From assembly GCA_050084515.1 (NCBI GenBank), contig CM114271.1, positions 14,198,001-14,262,000 of the forward strand: a stretch of DNA of 64,000 bases. Direction: 5' to 3'. The notes beneath the pieces were generated by a model, which was given only the letters and a program-made list of their open reading frames with translations, made no database searches and had not been told where the DNA came from. The translations under genes and the position numbers were made by a program. This DNA is from Blasia pusilla (Eukaryota > Marchantiophyta > Marchantiopsida > Blasiales). Shown here in pieces: positions 34,061 through 46,910 of the stretch (position 1 is the first letter of the stretch; each line of letters begins with the position of its first letter).

Positions 34061-34408
34061 ATACAAAAATAAATAATAGAATAGATTTATTTTAAAATAA
34101 AATTATACTAATTAAATCTTTAAAAAATGTGTAAAAATGGGCATCCAAACAGATTTCTTGTGATAATTAAATATCGCTGCCAATTGTGCCTACACGAAGT
34201 GCAATTTGTAATGTGATACAACTCATTCTAATAAACAATTCTATACACATCATGTTTTATTAATTTTTTTCAGTTTCTTTGATGAAAGGAACATATAACA
34301 AGTAGCATTTCCTGTCTCTTCTCTGGGGCGAGGCACCTGTGTTTTTGTGAGCTAGTAGTACAAGTCCAGAAGCTCTAATAGTAATGCTGTTTGCGTGCAC
34401 TGAAATCA

Positions 34409-36386
34409 ATGGACGTGGCCACAGATTTCCGACTCTTCATGGCTTCGTAAGTAGCTCGTTTTCGTTCCCCTGTTTCCATCTTCGTGCGCCGCTCTCTTTG
34501 GCTCTGCAGTGCATTCGATTTCAGGTCCACAGAATTCTGCCGCGAGTGCTGATTGAGGTCTGGAAAACGATGGCGCCTTCAGGAGAGTGTGAGGGGCGGG
34601 TTTGGTTGCACTGAGGAGTGTGAGGTTTGGGCTTTCGAGCTATCGGGGCTAATTTGGACGTTCTGTGTGGGGTTTTAGCGTGCTCGCTCTGGAGGAACTG
34701 CAGAAGCAAAGCGGTCAGTCATTGAAGTTGTATCAGCAGGAGCTTGGTGGGTTGTCGGAGCTTTGGCTAATTTTAGTGTCTGTTTCCAGTGGGAATGTGC
34801 TTGGTTGATTGTCTCAACTTGGGTTAATTTTGTTGTCTGAGAAGGAATGAGCTTGGTGGATTGTCTGAGTTTGGGTGAATTTTGTTGTCCATGTTACGAG
34901 AGGGAATGGTAAGCTTGTTCAAAGTGGGAATGGGGCGCTTGTTGTTTAAAGCTAGAGGTCGTTGCATTGACATACTGCCTAACGGTTGTGACTGTTCTAT
35001 TCTGGTTTAGAGTTGTTCCGAAGAGTGCCGCTGCAGGAAACATCGGGTATTGTTGCCAAAGTGGCAGCGAGCGCTCCCAGTGAGCGTTTGACAAAGTACC
35101 TTCAAGCTGGGTGTTGGCATGAAGATACAGCACGATTGGTTGCTGCCAACTGTAAGGATTCGTTGCCCAAGCTGACGGGTGTGTGAGCTGGATATGATTG
35201 GAACCGTGGCTCTTGTAGTGTAGGAAGACATGCTCTGATGGTGTTTTTCCTGTGATTTCTTTTGTGGTGGCAGTAGATTCTGCAACGAGGGCACTCTGGA
35301 ACCACATCATGCAAGGTATGCGCTCATCCAAAATCAAGATTCAGATGAGGGATTGGTGTATGGGAAGAAGGTCAGGTTGGGGGAAGTATTCTGAGTCTGG
35401 TTGGCTGAGCAGTTCGCCGTAATGACTTCACTTTTCTCACTTTGATTTTCCCATTCTCAGTCCGGTACAAGGACTTCCCTTTCTAACTTTGATGTTCCAA
35501 TTCTCAGCGCAGGTCTTACTTAAGGAACTTGAGTTACTTGTCCATAGGGCCAGCAATGTGGAGCTCAGTTCACAACTGACAAGCTTGAACCTCTCAAAAG
35601 TTGCCTTAGATGCCGAAGAGAAAAGTGAAGCTGATGAACAGGTGCGGGAAAGTGAATCTGGCAGTGGTATTTGGGCTTCTTTTTTGGTCTATTAAGGTTT
35701 ATTGTTTGACGGTGCAGTGACATTGATGCTCTATCTGGTGTAGGATTTGGAGGGGACTCTGGAAAGCCAGCTATCAGCGCCAGACTATATCTCCATGATG
35801 ACGCTGATTTTGAGCATGCTCATCGACGACTTCAAAATGCAGGTACGACTACTGTTAAACCCAATAGGTTCTGCAAACTCCACTTGACTCGTCAAGCATT
35901 CAAACATCGTCAGTATGTGGAGAGTCAGCACGAACTCAATTTTAAACATTGGGTAGGTGGCTTTCAGCAGACTAGCCCGCTGAAGAGGTCATCACTGGAA
36001 GTGAGAGATCTGGATATCAAAATCCTGTCACTGGTATTTAGGTCATTGAAGTGAGATGAAGATACTTGCTTTTTCAACATCGATGTGCCAGTTCTAGTTG
36101 GTAGTCCTACGGGAACTACCAACTAAGTTTTCTCTTTCTATGGTTCAAACCTTTGTTGGATCTTTCAACCACCATGATTTTCTCAAGTGTTTTGAAAAAT
36201 CGTGGATCCTACTCCTAATGCTTGAAATGGTCTGTCTGATTGTTATTCTGCCAGGAGAAAATCATATATGCCTTGGGCTTGGAAACCCCATCTGAAGCTC
36301 TCTCAACATATTCTCTCATGTGGACATTACGACCGTGTCTGGATGATGCAGTGATCAACCAAGCACTCAGCTGGATCAAATCATAG
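34409..36386 (+). CDS. DUF7795-family plant protein, seven exons, 217 aa
   Basis: Exons are 34409-34446, 34679-34746, 35011-35151, 35274-35315, 35508-35641, 35744-35842 and 36255-36386. All six introns have GT-AG ends and compatible phases, and the sum is 654 nt with a TAG stop. I chose the ATG at 34409 because the reading frame and splice phases then continue without a break. Recognisable stretches include YQQELELFRRVPLQETSGIV, LTKYLQAGCWHEDTARLV, VLLKELELLV, the DYISMMTLILSMLIDDFKMQ helix and SLMWTLRPCLDDAVINQA. From memory these align with the plant-specific DUF7795 family of about 210-220 aa, including its C-terminal LMW-LRP-DD motif. The function is unknown. No signal peptide or transmembrane segment is seen. 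Confidence 0.85.
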
Positions 36387-37639
36387 CAAGACAATCTAGC
36401 TACAGAAGCCCCGGAGATCAGATTTTAGGTTAATTAGTGAGTAGGTCCTTCAGCTTCTTGTAATACCATGAAAAGGTTGGTGATTGAGCAGAGAGTATGA
36501 ATTTTGCAGCACTTGCTGTAATTAGGCAGCAAGAGGCAGGCAGGAAGAAAGTCTAGTCCTTTTGTACATACCTTCATGTTTGAAGGATAGCGGGAAGAGG
36601 CTTCCACTCAAGGCCAGAGGAAATGCTGAGCATGGGTTCCTTTGCAGTGTACCCAGTAGAAAGCTGAGGTCAGATACACCAGTCAGTCCACCACCATATC
36701 TTTCAAACCAAATTCTTGTCTAAGATTTTGTGGGGAATTGACCGTTGCATGCTATGCTGCGTAATCAGCCTTCTTAAAGAATGGGAATGTGTAAAATGCT
36801 GTTGGTCCTGGAATCCCATAAAGCCCAAGGAACCTACAGATTCTTCATTTTCTGAAGGTTTTGGAACTTTGTGAGGATTCATTTTTCCTGACTCTGGATC
36901 CATCACCCCACATTTCATGGCACATTCATCTTCTATTGACATTCCTTTGAAAAGCTCCCACATCTTCCCAAGTCCTTGAGTTGTTCGTGTTGTTGTCCTT
37001 CTCCTTCTCCTGCACACGAGACACCATGTTTTATGGTTACATGTCAACCCTTGCGAACATCGCACCGAATCCAAGTCCAATCCAAGCAATTTATTGTATA
37101 TCGTTTCTTGTGATCCAGTTTATTTCATCCAGTACACATTGAATCTGGGTTCCCTGAAGTATTAAGGAAAATGTCATACCATTACATTTAAGCATGGAAA
37201 TATTGTAATCATACTACAATATTTCACTAGCTCCCTTCAATTGCGATCTTGCCTGCATTAGGTGCCTGATGCAGCGCAACTCCTACTGCCCGAAGTAGAG
37301 GATACCCTACCAAAGATAATGATTAGCCCTTGACTTTCATGATCTGGGCATGGCAAGGCTCTTTAAACTCCAGCCAGAAGTTCATTTCAACTTCCAAAGG
37401 AAATTTTGAAATTTTTCAAAGGATTCCGCGTCGTGAAGAGAGCCGTCACAATTTGAGCCATGGTGCGAGCCTAGGAAGTTTTTTTGTTGTACGTGGTCCA
37501 GTCCTAGCAAACACCTGATGAAGAGCAAGTCATCTGTCCACCTTACCAAAGTGGAAAATTCACATGCATTTGGCCACAATTGCATCATGAAAAAATTTTA
37601 CTAAGGCCCAATTGGGACCCATGAGGTTTACCTCTGCTG
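36387..37639. other. intergenic; one unrecognised minus-strand frame
   Basis: The frame 37089-36703 on the minus strand (128 codons) contains LFKGMSIEDECAMKC and PHKVPKPSENEESVGSLG. I do not recognise it and see no splice or family support. It lies just downstream of the DUF7795 gene and may be antisense to its 3' UTR. The rest holds no gene that I can support. Confidence 0.35.
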
Positions 37640-38190
37640 GAACATTTGTATACTATTATCCAAGTCATTAAGGGGGAAGACATGACTCAATAAAAAAGGG
37701 GGTGATGGAAAACCCATCCGGAATACAAAAAAGGGGGAAGTCAAAGAGTTGAGTGCGTGAAGGCCATAGCCGGCCCGGAAGAAGAAAAGCCCCCTATTGG
37801 CTAACCTCACCAACAATAGAGACAATGGCAGCAACACCTAGAGAGACGTGACTACCCCTAAGTGGGCCTCTAGTGCTAGCGTCTCCCATAGCTTGAGCTC
37901 GCCACAAAAGCCCATTGGCTTGGGCACGCCACAAAGCTATGGAGATCCGTTCCCTACAAGAGAATCGTAGTAGCTAATGACAACCCATTTCTCCACTGAA
38001 GATGATGGGCGCAATCCGTAAAGAACGAGTCAAACCTCTCCCCCATAGCTCCATACATCTCTATAGCTAAGGGTAGGAATCGATGTCGATCGTGAAGTCG
38101 ACTGTAGTAATGGCTCTTCTTCTTCGCCCCCGCCGCTGTTGCCGCTCCTTGTAGCAATCTCCCTTGTGCTACCACTTGGGCTCACGCAAC
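37640..38190 (-). repeat. left arm of an inverted duplication
   Basis: On the minus strand this encodes fragments (AQGRLLQGAA, RLHDRHRFLPLAIEMYGAMGERFDSFFTDCAHHL) that reappear on the plus strand at 39790-40290. It is probably a transposon-derived coding fragment. I cannot name the family; the block of small hydrophobic and acidic residues is only loosely reminiscent of C-terminal tails of other retroelement polyproteins. Confidence 0.55.
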
Positions 38191-39789
38191 CTCCCATGCA
38201 GGATCTATCACTACAACGTCCGCCACCACCACCCTAGGCTCTCGTGTCATATAAAGATCAACACGGATAAGGGAATCCCGCATGAAGTAGTGCTTCTCTC
38301 TTTACACGTGAAAGCCACTCCCACAAGCAATACTGAACATGATATCCTACACAACATTGTGAGTGGAAATCCTCTCACCCCCAACTAGACAGCGTGCTAA
38401 GTGCACACCAAGTGTTAGTGTCCATAACTTGCCCACCATCCCACTTGTAGGTACTACTAGCCATATATCTAGGCACTATTGATGGTGTATGAAATGCCTC
38501 TTAGAACATGAATTATTGGGGAACCCTTTCGTATTGACCATTGATCCCTTTCTATAGGTTTATCTCAACCCTACCTCCTTGTGGATCGATCACTTTTTCA
38601 TCACCCTTAGTCACAATAGCAATAGCCTATACATGAGCTAAACTACACATAAATCCTAAACATAGAAGTCCTCCCACGTATCTTGATAGGATGTAAAGGA
38701 TCAAACTGAAGCAGATGCCCTTTGCTCTATATCGATCCCTAGTTGTATCATTGTGAGGGCAAAAATCTTCTACTCCAACTATCAATGGCGTCAAGGAGAA
38801 TTTCCTCAAGTGTATGCCCTCCATTCCCTGTCACAAATGGAGCCCTATCACCATAGCCGTACACTCCTCGACCTCCATTGACTTCAATGCCCCCAAACCA
38901 TTGGTCCACCTCTAGACGTGGCTTTCGACAAATCTCAAAATACCTATCCCTAGTGTGACTATATCAATGACAATGATCACACTCTAGCTATGTTGATCTC
39001 ACTAGGATTTCTCAAAGACAATGTATGTGTCTCAAATGTACATAAAGTAGATACTAGTCGATCATAGATCTAGACTATGCTAGTGATATGGATGACAAGA
39101 AGGCAACTAATCATGGGACCACATGAGCACCCGGCTTTTTTTCTCTTAGGATCATAGATGTGTATATTATGTTAGGTAGGGATAAACAATTATCTAGAGT
39201 TAGAGGGACCTAACCACCAACTATGGATGCAATTGGAAATATTTTGATACATAATCGTTTGTGAGTGTAGATGTCAAGACTAGGTATGGTATCTTATAGT
39301 TATGTATATATGGATAATGACAACAATTTATGGTGTGTAGCGATGTGTATAGGCACGACACTTGTCATGTCTTTCGTAGTAGATCCAAAAGTATTTGTAA
39401 GGTTTCTTCAAGGAGGTCGAAAGACAGCCTTATGAGGTCAACGTTGTCTGTAGAGGACTATAGTAACTTGATCGAGCATGTTTCTCCTTCTTTTGGACTT
39501 ATTTGAAGCCATATTGAAGAACTTACTATTTTGGTTAAGTTCATATCACGCTAATAGTTAACTTTTTCTTTCGAGAAGTGACATTTTATCCAGTATTACA
39601 AGTCAAGAGTCAAGGAGGTGATTTGTGTACACATGTTACCAAGAAGGGAGTTTGGGAAGAGGGAAGGAGTATATCCGAGGAGAATAAGCTTGAGACCTCA
39701 TTCTATCTTATTGAACCTCTTTTCATAAGAAGTCTGAGGTGGTGGTGGCGGATGTTGTAATGACGGATCTTACGCGCGAGAAGGAGTGA
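38191..39789 (+). mobile_element. copy H: decayed element 3' end (B1-CT-A2)
   Basis: At 39238-39360 a B block (aattggaaatattttg ... gtgtagcgatgtg ... ggcacgaca) is followed by two bases (CT) and an A block starting TGTCATGTCTTTCG at 39363 and running to about 39770. This is the same B1-nn-A2 junction seen in copies B, D and J. Upstream, 38191-39237 shows no recognisable domain and is presumably the decayed 3' coding region plus the flanking inverted repeat. No B2 is recognised. Confidence 0.6.
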
Positions 39790-40290
39790 ACCCAAGTGAT
39801 GGCACAAGGGAGATTGCTACAAGGAGCAGCGGCGGCAAACACGACCCATATTTATAATCGACTTCATGATGGACATCGATTAGTTAGTCTAGCCATTGAG
39901 ATGTCCAAGGCTATGGCGGAGAGGTTTGACTCGTTCCTTACGGATTGCGCCCATCACCTCGAGTCAAGAAATGGATTGTCCTCAGTTACTACGATTCTTT
40001 ATTGTAGGCAATAGGTCTCCATGGTTTTGCAACGTGCCCAAGCAAATGGGCTTTTGAAACGGGATCAGAGGATTGGAGATGCCAATGCTAGAAGCCCACT
40101 TAATAGTAGCCATAGTTTTCTAGATGTTGATATTGTCTCTGCTATTGGTGAGTTTGGTTTATTGGGGGGTAAGGCCCCCTTCTATCTTTGCAGGGCCGAT
40201 TTTGGCCTACGGGTTTTTGGCTCTCTATGCCCCCCTCGTTTATGTCTCTAACGGGTTTTCCATCAAACATTTTAATTGAAGTTCATTTTT
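39790..40290 (+). repeat. right arm of an inverted duplication
   Basis: Counterpart of 37640-38190 in inverse orientation, about 1.6 kb away. It encodes AQGRLLQGAAAAN, RLHDGHRLVSLAIEMSKAMAERFDSFLTDCAHHL and then a frame ending FGLRVFGSLCPPR. The arms flank the decayed copy H. Confidence 0.55.
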
Positions 40291-40414
40291 CTTACTTTCA
40301 TAAGACAATGAAACTATTGTCCTCCTTACTTTATAAGTAACCCATACCTCTCATTAGGAGAGTGGGTTTGGTTTAGGGTTGGAGCTTCCAAATGTCAACC
40401 AAGAAACTCTTCAC

Positions 40415-40418
<4 letters not shown>

Positions 40419-40457
<39 letters not shown>

Positions 40458-40965
40458 CTCATTGAGTAGTGCCTATCATAGCCTTACGACCATAGACCCC
40501 GCGCCCTGGTTGAGAGAGAAACTGTACTCATTAAGTAGTGCCTGTCGTAGCCTTGCGACCAAAGACCCCACGCCCTGGTTGAGAGAGAGAGACTGTACTC
40601 ATTAAGTAGTGCCTGTCTGTGTGAGAGAGAGAGAGAGATTGTACTCATTAAGTAGTGCCTATGTAGCCTTGCGACCATAGACGCCACGCCCTGGTGGGAC
40701 GATGCTTGAGACTGGGATGGGTATAGAGAGAGAAGCAAGTGAAGAAGGTACCATATCAGAGGAGGGAGACACTCTCATATAGTGTGAGTGTTGACCAAAC
40801 AACGTGTTTGAGAGAGAGAGAGAGTGTGTGTGTAGTGCCTATCGTAGAGAGAGACTGTACTCATTAAGTGATGCCTATCGTAGCCTTACGACCATAGACC
40901 AACCCCGCACCCTAGTTAGATGTGCTTGAGACTAGGAGGGGTGTAGAGAAAGGAGCGAGTGAAAG
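40419..40965. repeat. GA microsatellite and about 90-bp minisatellite
   Basis: A (GA)n run at about 40419-40452 is followed by roughly five imperfect units, each with gtactcattaagtagtgcct, then tagccttgcgaccatagac and ccacgccctggtt, joined by short GA runs. Units vary in length through loss of the middle part. Confidence 0.85.
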
Positions 40966-41094
40966 TTTAGGGTTAAGATGTTAGAAAGAGAGAAATTTGT
41001 TATTCCATAGATTATTGGAAATATTTTGGTATATGATTGTCTATATGCGTAGATGGAATACAAATTATCTACGACTTTTTCTATGACTGCACAA

Positions 41095-41420
41095 TGCATA
41101 TAATTGAGTTTTTTTCCAGTTTTTATAATTCTCCAGGTTAGCTTCCGGCGTCATGCCTTTCTCACCTAACGTAGTTCTACCCAACCTACTTATGCTTTCT
41201 CAAAATACTTTTCCACATGCCACCGTAATAGCAACCTCTTTGCTTGACGGTACCCACCCCTCCAAACTCGGCTCAGTGTCAAATTTGTGAAATACAGGGT
41301 GCATGTGTCTACCATCTGGCATATGTGCATCTGCCCGCATTAGCAACTCATTGTGCTTCTTAAAGAATTTTCTACACTTGGTGGTGAGAGTCTCACACAG
41401 CTTACGAGTGGTCCTTACCT
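41095..41420 (-). pseudogene. unrecognised decayed coding fragment
   Basis: The minus strand reads FFKKHNELLMRADAHMPDGR, then HPVFHKFDTEPSLEGWVPSS and KEVAITVACGKVF, before a stop. The composition looks like real protein and keeps one frame for over 60 codons, but it has no start and no family that I recognise. It could be a transposase or host gene fragment. Confidence 0.35.
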
Positions 41421-43154
41421 GAATTCACTCTGGTCATGGTAGAAGAAGCTCACTGAGCTGATGTATGCAGATGTATGGCATTATTTATCACTCCAGTCTT
41501 CTCACTACTTAGTTAGAATTGAGTGAAACAATTGAGACTTAGCTGCAGCTGGCCTGCAAGAGTCTCCGAAATCGTAGCACTCTGATCAGCATAGGCGGCT
41601 CAAGACAGTTGTACCAAGGAGGTTGCAGAACTTAGTGGCAAGGCAAACCACTACGAATATGAAGGTGAATTATTCCGAGTCATCTGCACTACAAAATTCC
41701 AAGTCATCAGCAGGACAGATTCAAAACATTATGGATGTCCAAGCACACCAATGGCCATTTCTTTATTCAAATTTCCATTTCATTCTTTCCACATAGAATC
41801 CTGTGCCTCCATCCAAAAGTGCCGTCATATTTGGTGAGGTTAGTGGACTACCAGTGGGGTATGGAACCTTGCTCAGGCCTGAAAGATGAATGAGTATTGA
41901 CAGCGTATGAATATTCCACTAAAAATCAAGCACATCTTTGCGCAACTCTCAGATTGCAATGTCTTATTGAGACTCATTGAACAGCCACTCACTATCCACT
42001 GAATAGAATCATATTCCAGGCTTCAAATCCTCAACTTTGTAAAGAACTAGGCGTACATCATGCAAACTGCATCTGACACAGCAGCACATAGTGCAAACCG
42101 CATCTGACATAGCTCCATCACTCTACTGGAGTACAGCATTGTCACCAACAAACCTCAGTCAGAATCTATGCATAGCTCACACCCTACTGATGCCATGTCT
42201 GACTCTACACTAGGAATCTCCATCTCTATTCCACAATGATCTACATAACAAGATGATTTCCAACTAAGGACTAACCCTGCCTCTTGCAGTCGGGTATGTA
42301 TTTACAAAGGAACATATTACCAGTTCACAGCACATGTCTCCTAGCTTGCAAATATGAATCACAGACTGCATCTGCTTTGGCATCAGTGATCCATGCTGAA
42401 AAATGAAAGTGAACAAAATGATGATTTTCACAAGAGTGGATGCTCAGTGAAGCAAAGCTCTCTGGACACATGCCCGGAATGTAAAATCATGCAATTCCCA
42501 CATGACACAAATTCTATAACCAATAGGAAACCAGCAAGATAACATGGAATTTCCTCAACTGGTCTCTCTTCTAACATTTTCCCTCAGTGTGCACATGCTC
42601 ATTTTGGGGTTGCCATCTACCTGAGTGGTGATACCTACTTTCACCTCTGAGACAACTTGAGGCGCCATCCCCGTCCACAAGACTGGACCTTTTGAATCAC
42701 CTTTGGACGACTGTGACTCGGCAATAACTAATCCAGTTGATTTTGGTTTGATGAAACAGGTTCTTCACAGAGAAATTGTACAATATCTTCAATCTTCAAA
42801 AGACGTGTCAAAAACCTGAGGCCTGCATACCATCATACCAGGAATTAAGGACAAGGACCTTTTAAGTAGAAGGTTTTAATCACTAGGGCAACCAACAAAC
42901 CACAGGGCATTATCCTTCAACAAACTGAAAAGTTTCAACGTGCTCCAATCACCCTCTACTAGAAAATATCTTGCAGCAAGAAAACTCCCAAGATCCTCCG
43001 TGAAAATCAAGAGAAAAGAACATCTTCACTTGGGCAAAGCCATTACTACTATTGCATCTCCGGCATCAACTTGTCATTCAATACAAACATGCCCAAACAA
43101 AGCGAGTAACTAGCTTGACTGAAAAGGTAAGAGGGCTGTACAAAATGCACCTCC
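41421..43154. other. intergenic, 3' flank of the WD40 gene
   Basis: No coding or RNA signal that I can support. The part next to 43154 presumably holds the 3' UTR of the WD40 gene. Short imperfect repeats (gcaaactgcatctgacacagc) occur at about 42058-42120. Confidence 0.45.
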
Positions 43155-45179
43155 TCAGGAAGCTTTTGAGTCATTCTGCTTCCTCTTTTTCCTACTGTGG
43201 TTACGTGTTACTTGAACCTCTACTCTTTGCTTGGCCAGCATCTGCTTCTTCCCTTGTTTTTTATTGGCTGCTATCCCAATCTTCTCAGCCACTCCATTTG
43301 TAACCTTATCCTTTCTGCCAGACTTCCTAGGAGACAGAGGACCTGAAACCTTTCCAGCAATTTTCTTTACGGAAGGTTGGCTGACTTCGGCCTCTGAAGT
43401 TTTGTTTCCGGCATCACCGTCTTGGGAACCAATTAAGGGGATTGACTTAGCTCCTGCAATCACCGAACACAACCTTTCAGTCAATAAGCTTAATAAGCAC
43501 TAAAATCTTACAAACAAATCCCACATGGAATTGTCACAATACAAAGCCCAATGCTGAGAGCAAAAAATGAAATCCAAACCTACAATAACACAAAAATTGA
43601 GTAGAATGCTTTCTTTCAGCTACACCACTCAAACTCTACTTCCGAATCCAACCCAGACATTCATCACCCGCACTCACTCGAGCATGTCAGGGATAAAATG
43701 AAAATTCTGACTCCCGGGTCTGACTGAACCATACATACATTCAATGTAGTACTAAGCCTACTTAGATTCTCCTGTAAAAAGGCACAAGAATGAATGACAC
43801 CATGGTGCACTACAAGAAGAAAATTGCAAGTAACCGTGTGACAAATACAGAGCTGCAGACTGGCAAGATGTCGCCACAAACATGAGCTACTGCTTACTTT
43901 TTATCAGGCCGCAACTAACGAGGCAAGTCAATCTTGATTTGGTAGTAGTCTGAAGAGCAGGAGCTGGAGAAGCTTGTTCATCTGCACTCTGGATCATTCG
44001 AGTGTCCCAGACTCGTACTGACCCATCTGAGGAAGCAGAAGCAATCATATTTGGAACATCACTCGCATCCAAACCAGCCTGTCCCGAGCCTGGGAGGATG
44101 GAAATTCCTCTGATGCGGTTGGAATGGGCTTTTGGTACTGACATTGCCAGCTTCCCACTCCGCGCATCCCATACCCTGACGATGCTATCCTCTCCTCCGG
44201 TGACGACCACTCCATCCTGATCAAAAGTCAGACCTTCTTTCATGAATACAAACAATCCCTTCTAAGAGTACAAGAAATCTGGATACAAAATTCAAAACCA
44301 TGATTCCTGAGGACACAGTCCACTTCCGATTGAATCCTTCTACTACGGGTGTAGTCCTTTTCCAAACCATACTGTCAGATCGACGAAGAGAGAAGACGTA
44401 CTTTTCGCGTTATATTGATAAGTAGACCACACACAATTAAGGAAGAAAGTGCCATGAGACTTCGTTGTGACAAAACTCTTCTAACAGGATTCAGAGGTTG
44501 AGGTTTAGGGTTTTGGAGGGATTGGTTCTCTCACCTGATTTTGAGCCAAGCAATGAACGGCCTTCGCATTGTCAAGAGAGTGTAGTAAACGCCCCGTCTC
44601 CACGTCATAAATTTCCAGCATCTCGCCTCTTACTAGGGAGTAAGAATTCCCAGACTGGGGCGAAAATTTTACTATGGTAGGCTCTGATGCCAGTTTTGTT
44701 GTGTAAGTGCATCGCCCATTCAAGAGATTCCACATCTTCATATGCCCATCTCTCTCGACTGAAAGAGCAACCTTGCCTGTGTGGTGCACGGACAAGCTGT
44801 TGAGAGCAGTTTTGTGACCCTTCATGGTTTTCAGATGAACCCAGGAGTCTGTGTCCCAGATGCAGATAGTGCCATCCTCTGATCCGCTGAATAAGTGCGT
44901 CGGACGATTCAGGTTATTCACCGCAGGCTTCAGAAAATCTAGACAAGTGACAGCTCCCTGGTGCTGATACAAAGACCCCATATCCTTTCCCGCACTGACA
45001 TCATATACTCTGATGGTGTCATCTGAACCCCCAGTCGCCACAATACTGCCACAGGCGGCTATGCATTTGACAGGGCCCATATGTGCAGGGTATGTGAATG
45101 ATAAGTGTAGCTCTCCTCTCTTGGCTTGCACTTGCCATCCCCATAAGAACCGCTCATATGATCCTGCTACCAGCTTCAT
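43155..45179 (-). CDS. WD40-repeat protein, MAK11/PAK1IP1-like, three exons, 435 aa
   Basis: Exons on the minus strand are 45179-44535, 44261-43898 and 43453-43155 with GT-AG introns in consistent phase (645+364+299 = 1,308 nt, TGA stop). The N-terminus MKLVAGSYERFLWGW with HMGPVKCIAACGS, GGSDDTIRVYD, SGSEDGTICIWD, GHKTALNSLSVHHTGKVALS and TGGEDSIVRVWD gives a run of WD repeats forming one propeller. The C-terminus is Lys/Arg-rich (KKQGKKQ, SRKKRKQ) and could be nuclear or nucleolar targeting. The family acts in 60S ribosomal subunit maturation in yeast and as PAK1-interacting protein in animals; that role is transferred from the family. The start is at the conserved VAGSYERF N-terminus. Confidence 0.9.
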
Positions 45180-45833
45180 TGTCTCTCTCTCTCTCCGATT
45201 GAAATCTGACCAGAGGTCGACCTAGCAACTTACATGAACCGAATTTCTGTCACTCGGTGATTACAGAGCCCCAGAGAGCCAAACACGCTTACTGTGAGAT
45301 GAAACTAACAGGCCCAGGGGCTACAGGTATCCACAATTCAGACAACGAAAGCATCATTTGGGCTAGGGAGTTGAAAATCCTCCTCTCTTCGAATTCCTTC
45401 AGGACTACCGCCGCTGCATGCTGTCTTTCTCACTGAATCGCCCATGAGACACAACAGCTTTTGCTGACCTGAGCGGAATCTTAAAATACGGTGCCATCGA
45501 AATCGCTATAAGACCCTCCGAAACCGAATCGAATTCCCACTTCAAATTTTGCTGCAGTTTGTGACTGAATTCCGACTCGAACAAAAACCCCTTCACTTTC
45601 TCGTGCTCTGTTTTAGGGTTAGGGCTTTGGTGGGGGTTTAAGCAAAGGGCAACTTCGGTATTTTCCGTAAGGACCGTGCCACGCACGCATATAGCTCTCT
45701 TTACCAACTTTTATACGACCCCCCTTAAAATGATAAAAGTATTTTCCTTTTTAATGTAAATAGTGTGTTGGCATGGTGCCATTTGAGAATTTTCTTATTC
45801 GCAATTCCTTATAATTTATTTTTTTGTGATAAT
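45180..45833. other. 5' flank of the WD40 gene
   Basis: This contains the presumed promoter and 5' UTR of the WD40 gene (CT-rich run at about 45181-45200). The minus-strand frame 45707-45405 is probably 5' UTR or upstream sequence; no family is recognised. AT-rich DNA precedes copy G. Confidence 0.4.
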
Positions 45834-46910
45834 TGTCACATCTTATTTCGACGTAGGCAAAGTTCTATCGCTCCGACGGCATAGTGAGTCAGCGGGTTGT
45901 TTGGATATAACTTTGTCCGAGATGTCGGATGAGGTAGGTAACAGCTCTGTTGTGTTAGGAACGTCATTTATGGAGATTTCCCTATTTTGATTTTAGTCCG
46001 TCATGAGACCCGTTGACCAAGTTAACGGTCACCCGGTAACCTGTGCACGCACGTTACCGTTGGAAGGGCTATTTTTGGGAGAAGAGCTTTCCCAAGGGTA
46101 TAGGAGTGAGAGAGATGGCTTTCTCAAGCCATCTTTCTCATGTTGAGCCTTAAGAGCGCCTCTCTTGCATAGATGTGTGTGGTTGTGTAGGAGTTAAGGT
46201 CCTAGCGTCTGGATTCCCTCATAGCAGAGGGTGGATGTTGTTCGATATGCTGATGTAGATTCATGAATGGAGTTTTAGGCCGGGTGAGCCATTTTCACTA
46301 CTGTTGATTTTACATGAGAAAGATGGCAAGGGACAAGTGGGAATTCGTTGTTTGCAGGTAGGCAAGCGAGTTGCTTGGTTCCGGAGCCCCTGAAGACATC
46401 GAGTGACGTTTGTTTGTCATTTTTTTGTTCGGAAGGTCGTGCGTAGAAGCGCTGTCCATTTTGCTCAGATTTCGCTGGTGTGGGTCGATGGGGGACAACT
46501 GCATAGTGTAGCAACAGGAGCGCTCGGGTGTGGCGCGGAGAGTGTCATCGATGGGTGACCGGTGAATGTCGGAAAATCGGAAGGGAAGTTTTTTGTGCAA
46601 GACACCATAGCTGCTGTGAGGGCAGCCAAGCTAAGTCGTAGCCGCACAAGGCTAGGTTAGGTCATAGTCGCCTAGGGCTAGATGAGGGTGCAGCATTTTT
46701 TAGGTCGCGGTGGAGTCGCATGAGGCCGCGGGAGACCAGGAGCGTGCGTCAACGGGAGTTTAGTGTTGGATTCTCAACATCCACTCCTCTGAGCACCATT
46801 AATCTGATCGGCCCCCTTGTATGAGGAGAAGCCTAGATTGATGGTTCCGACTTAGACGTCAAAGGAGTCATAGTAATATGACGTATGTGGTTTTAGGAGT
46901 AGCGTTACTA

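Noticed and set aside
36703-37089. A 128-codon minus-strand frame as a gene
   Set aside because: No recognised family, no splice or promoter support, and it lies directly behind the 3' end of the DUF7795 gene.
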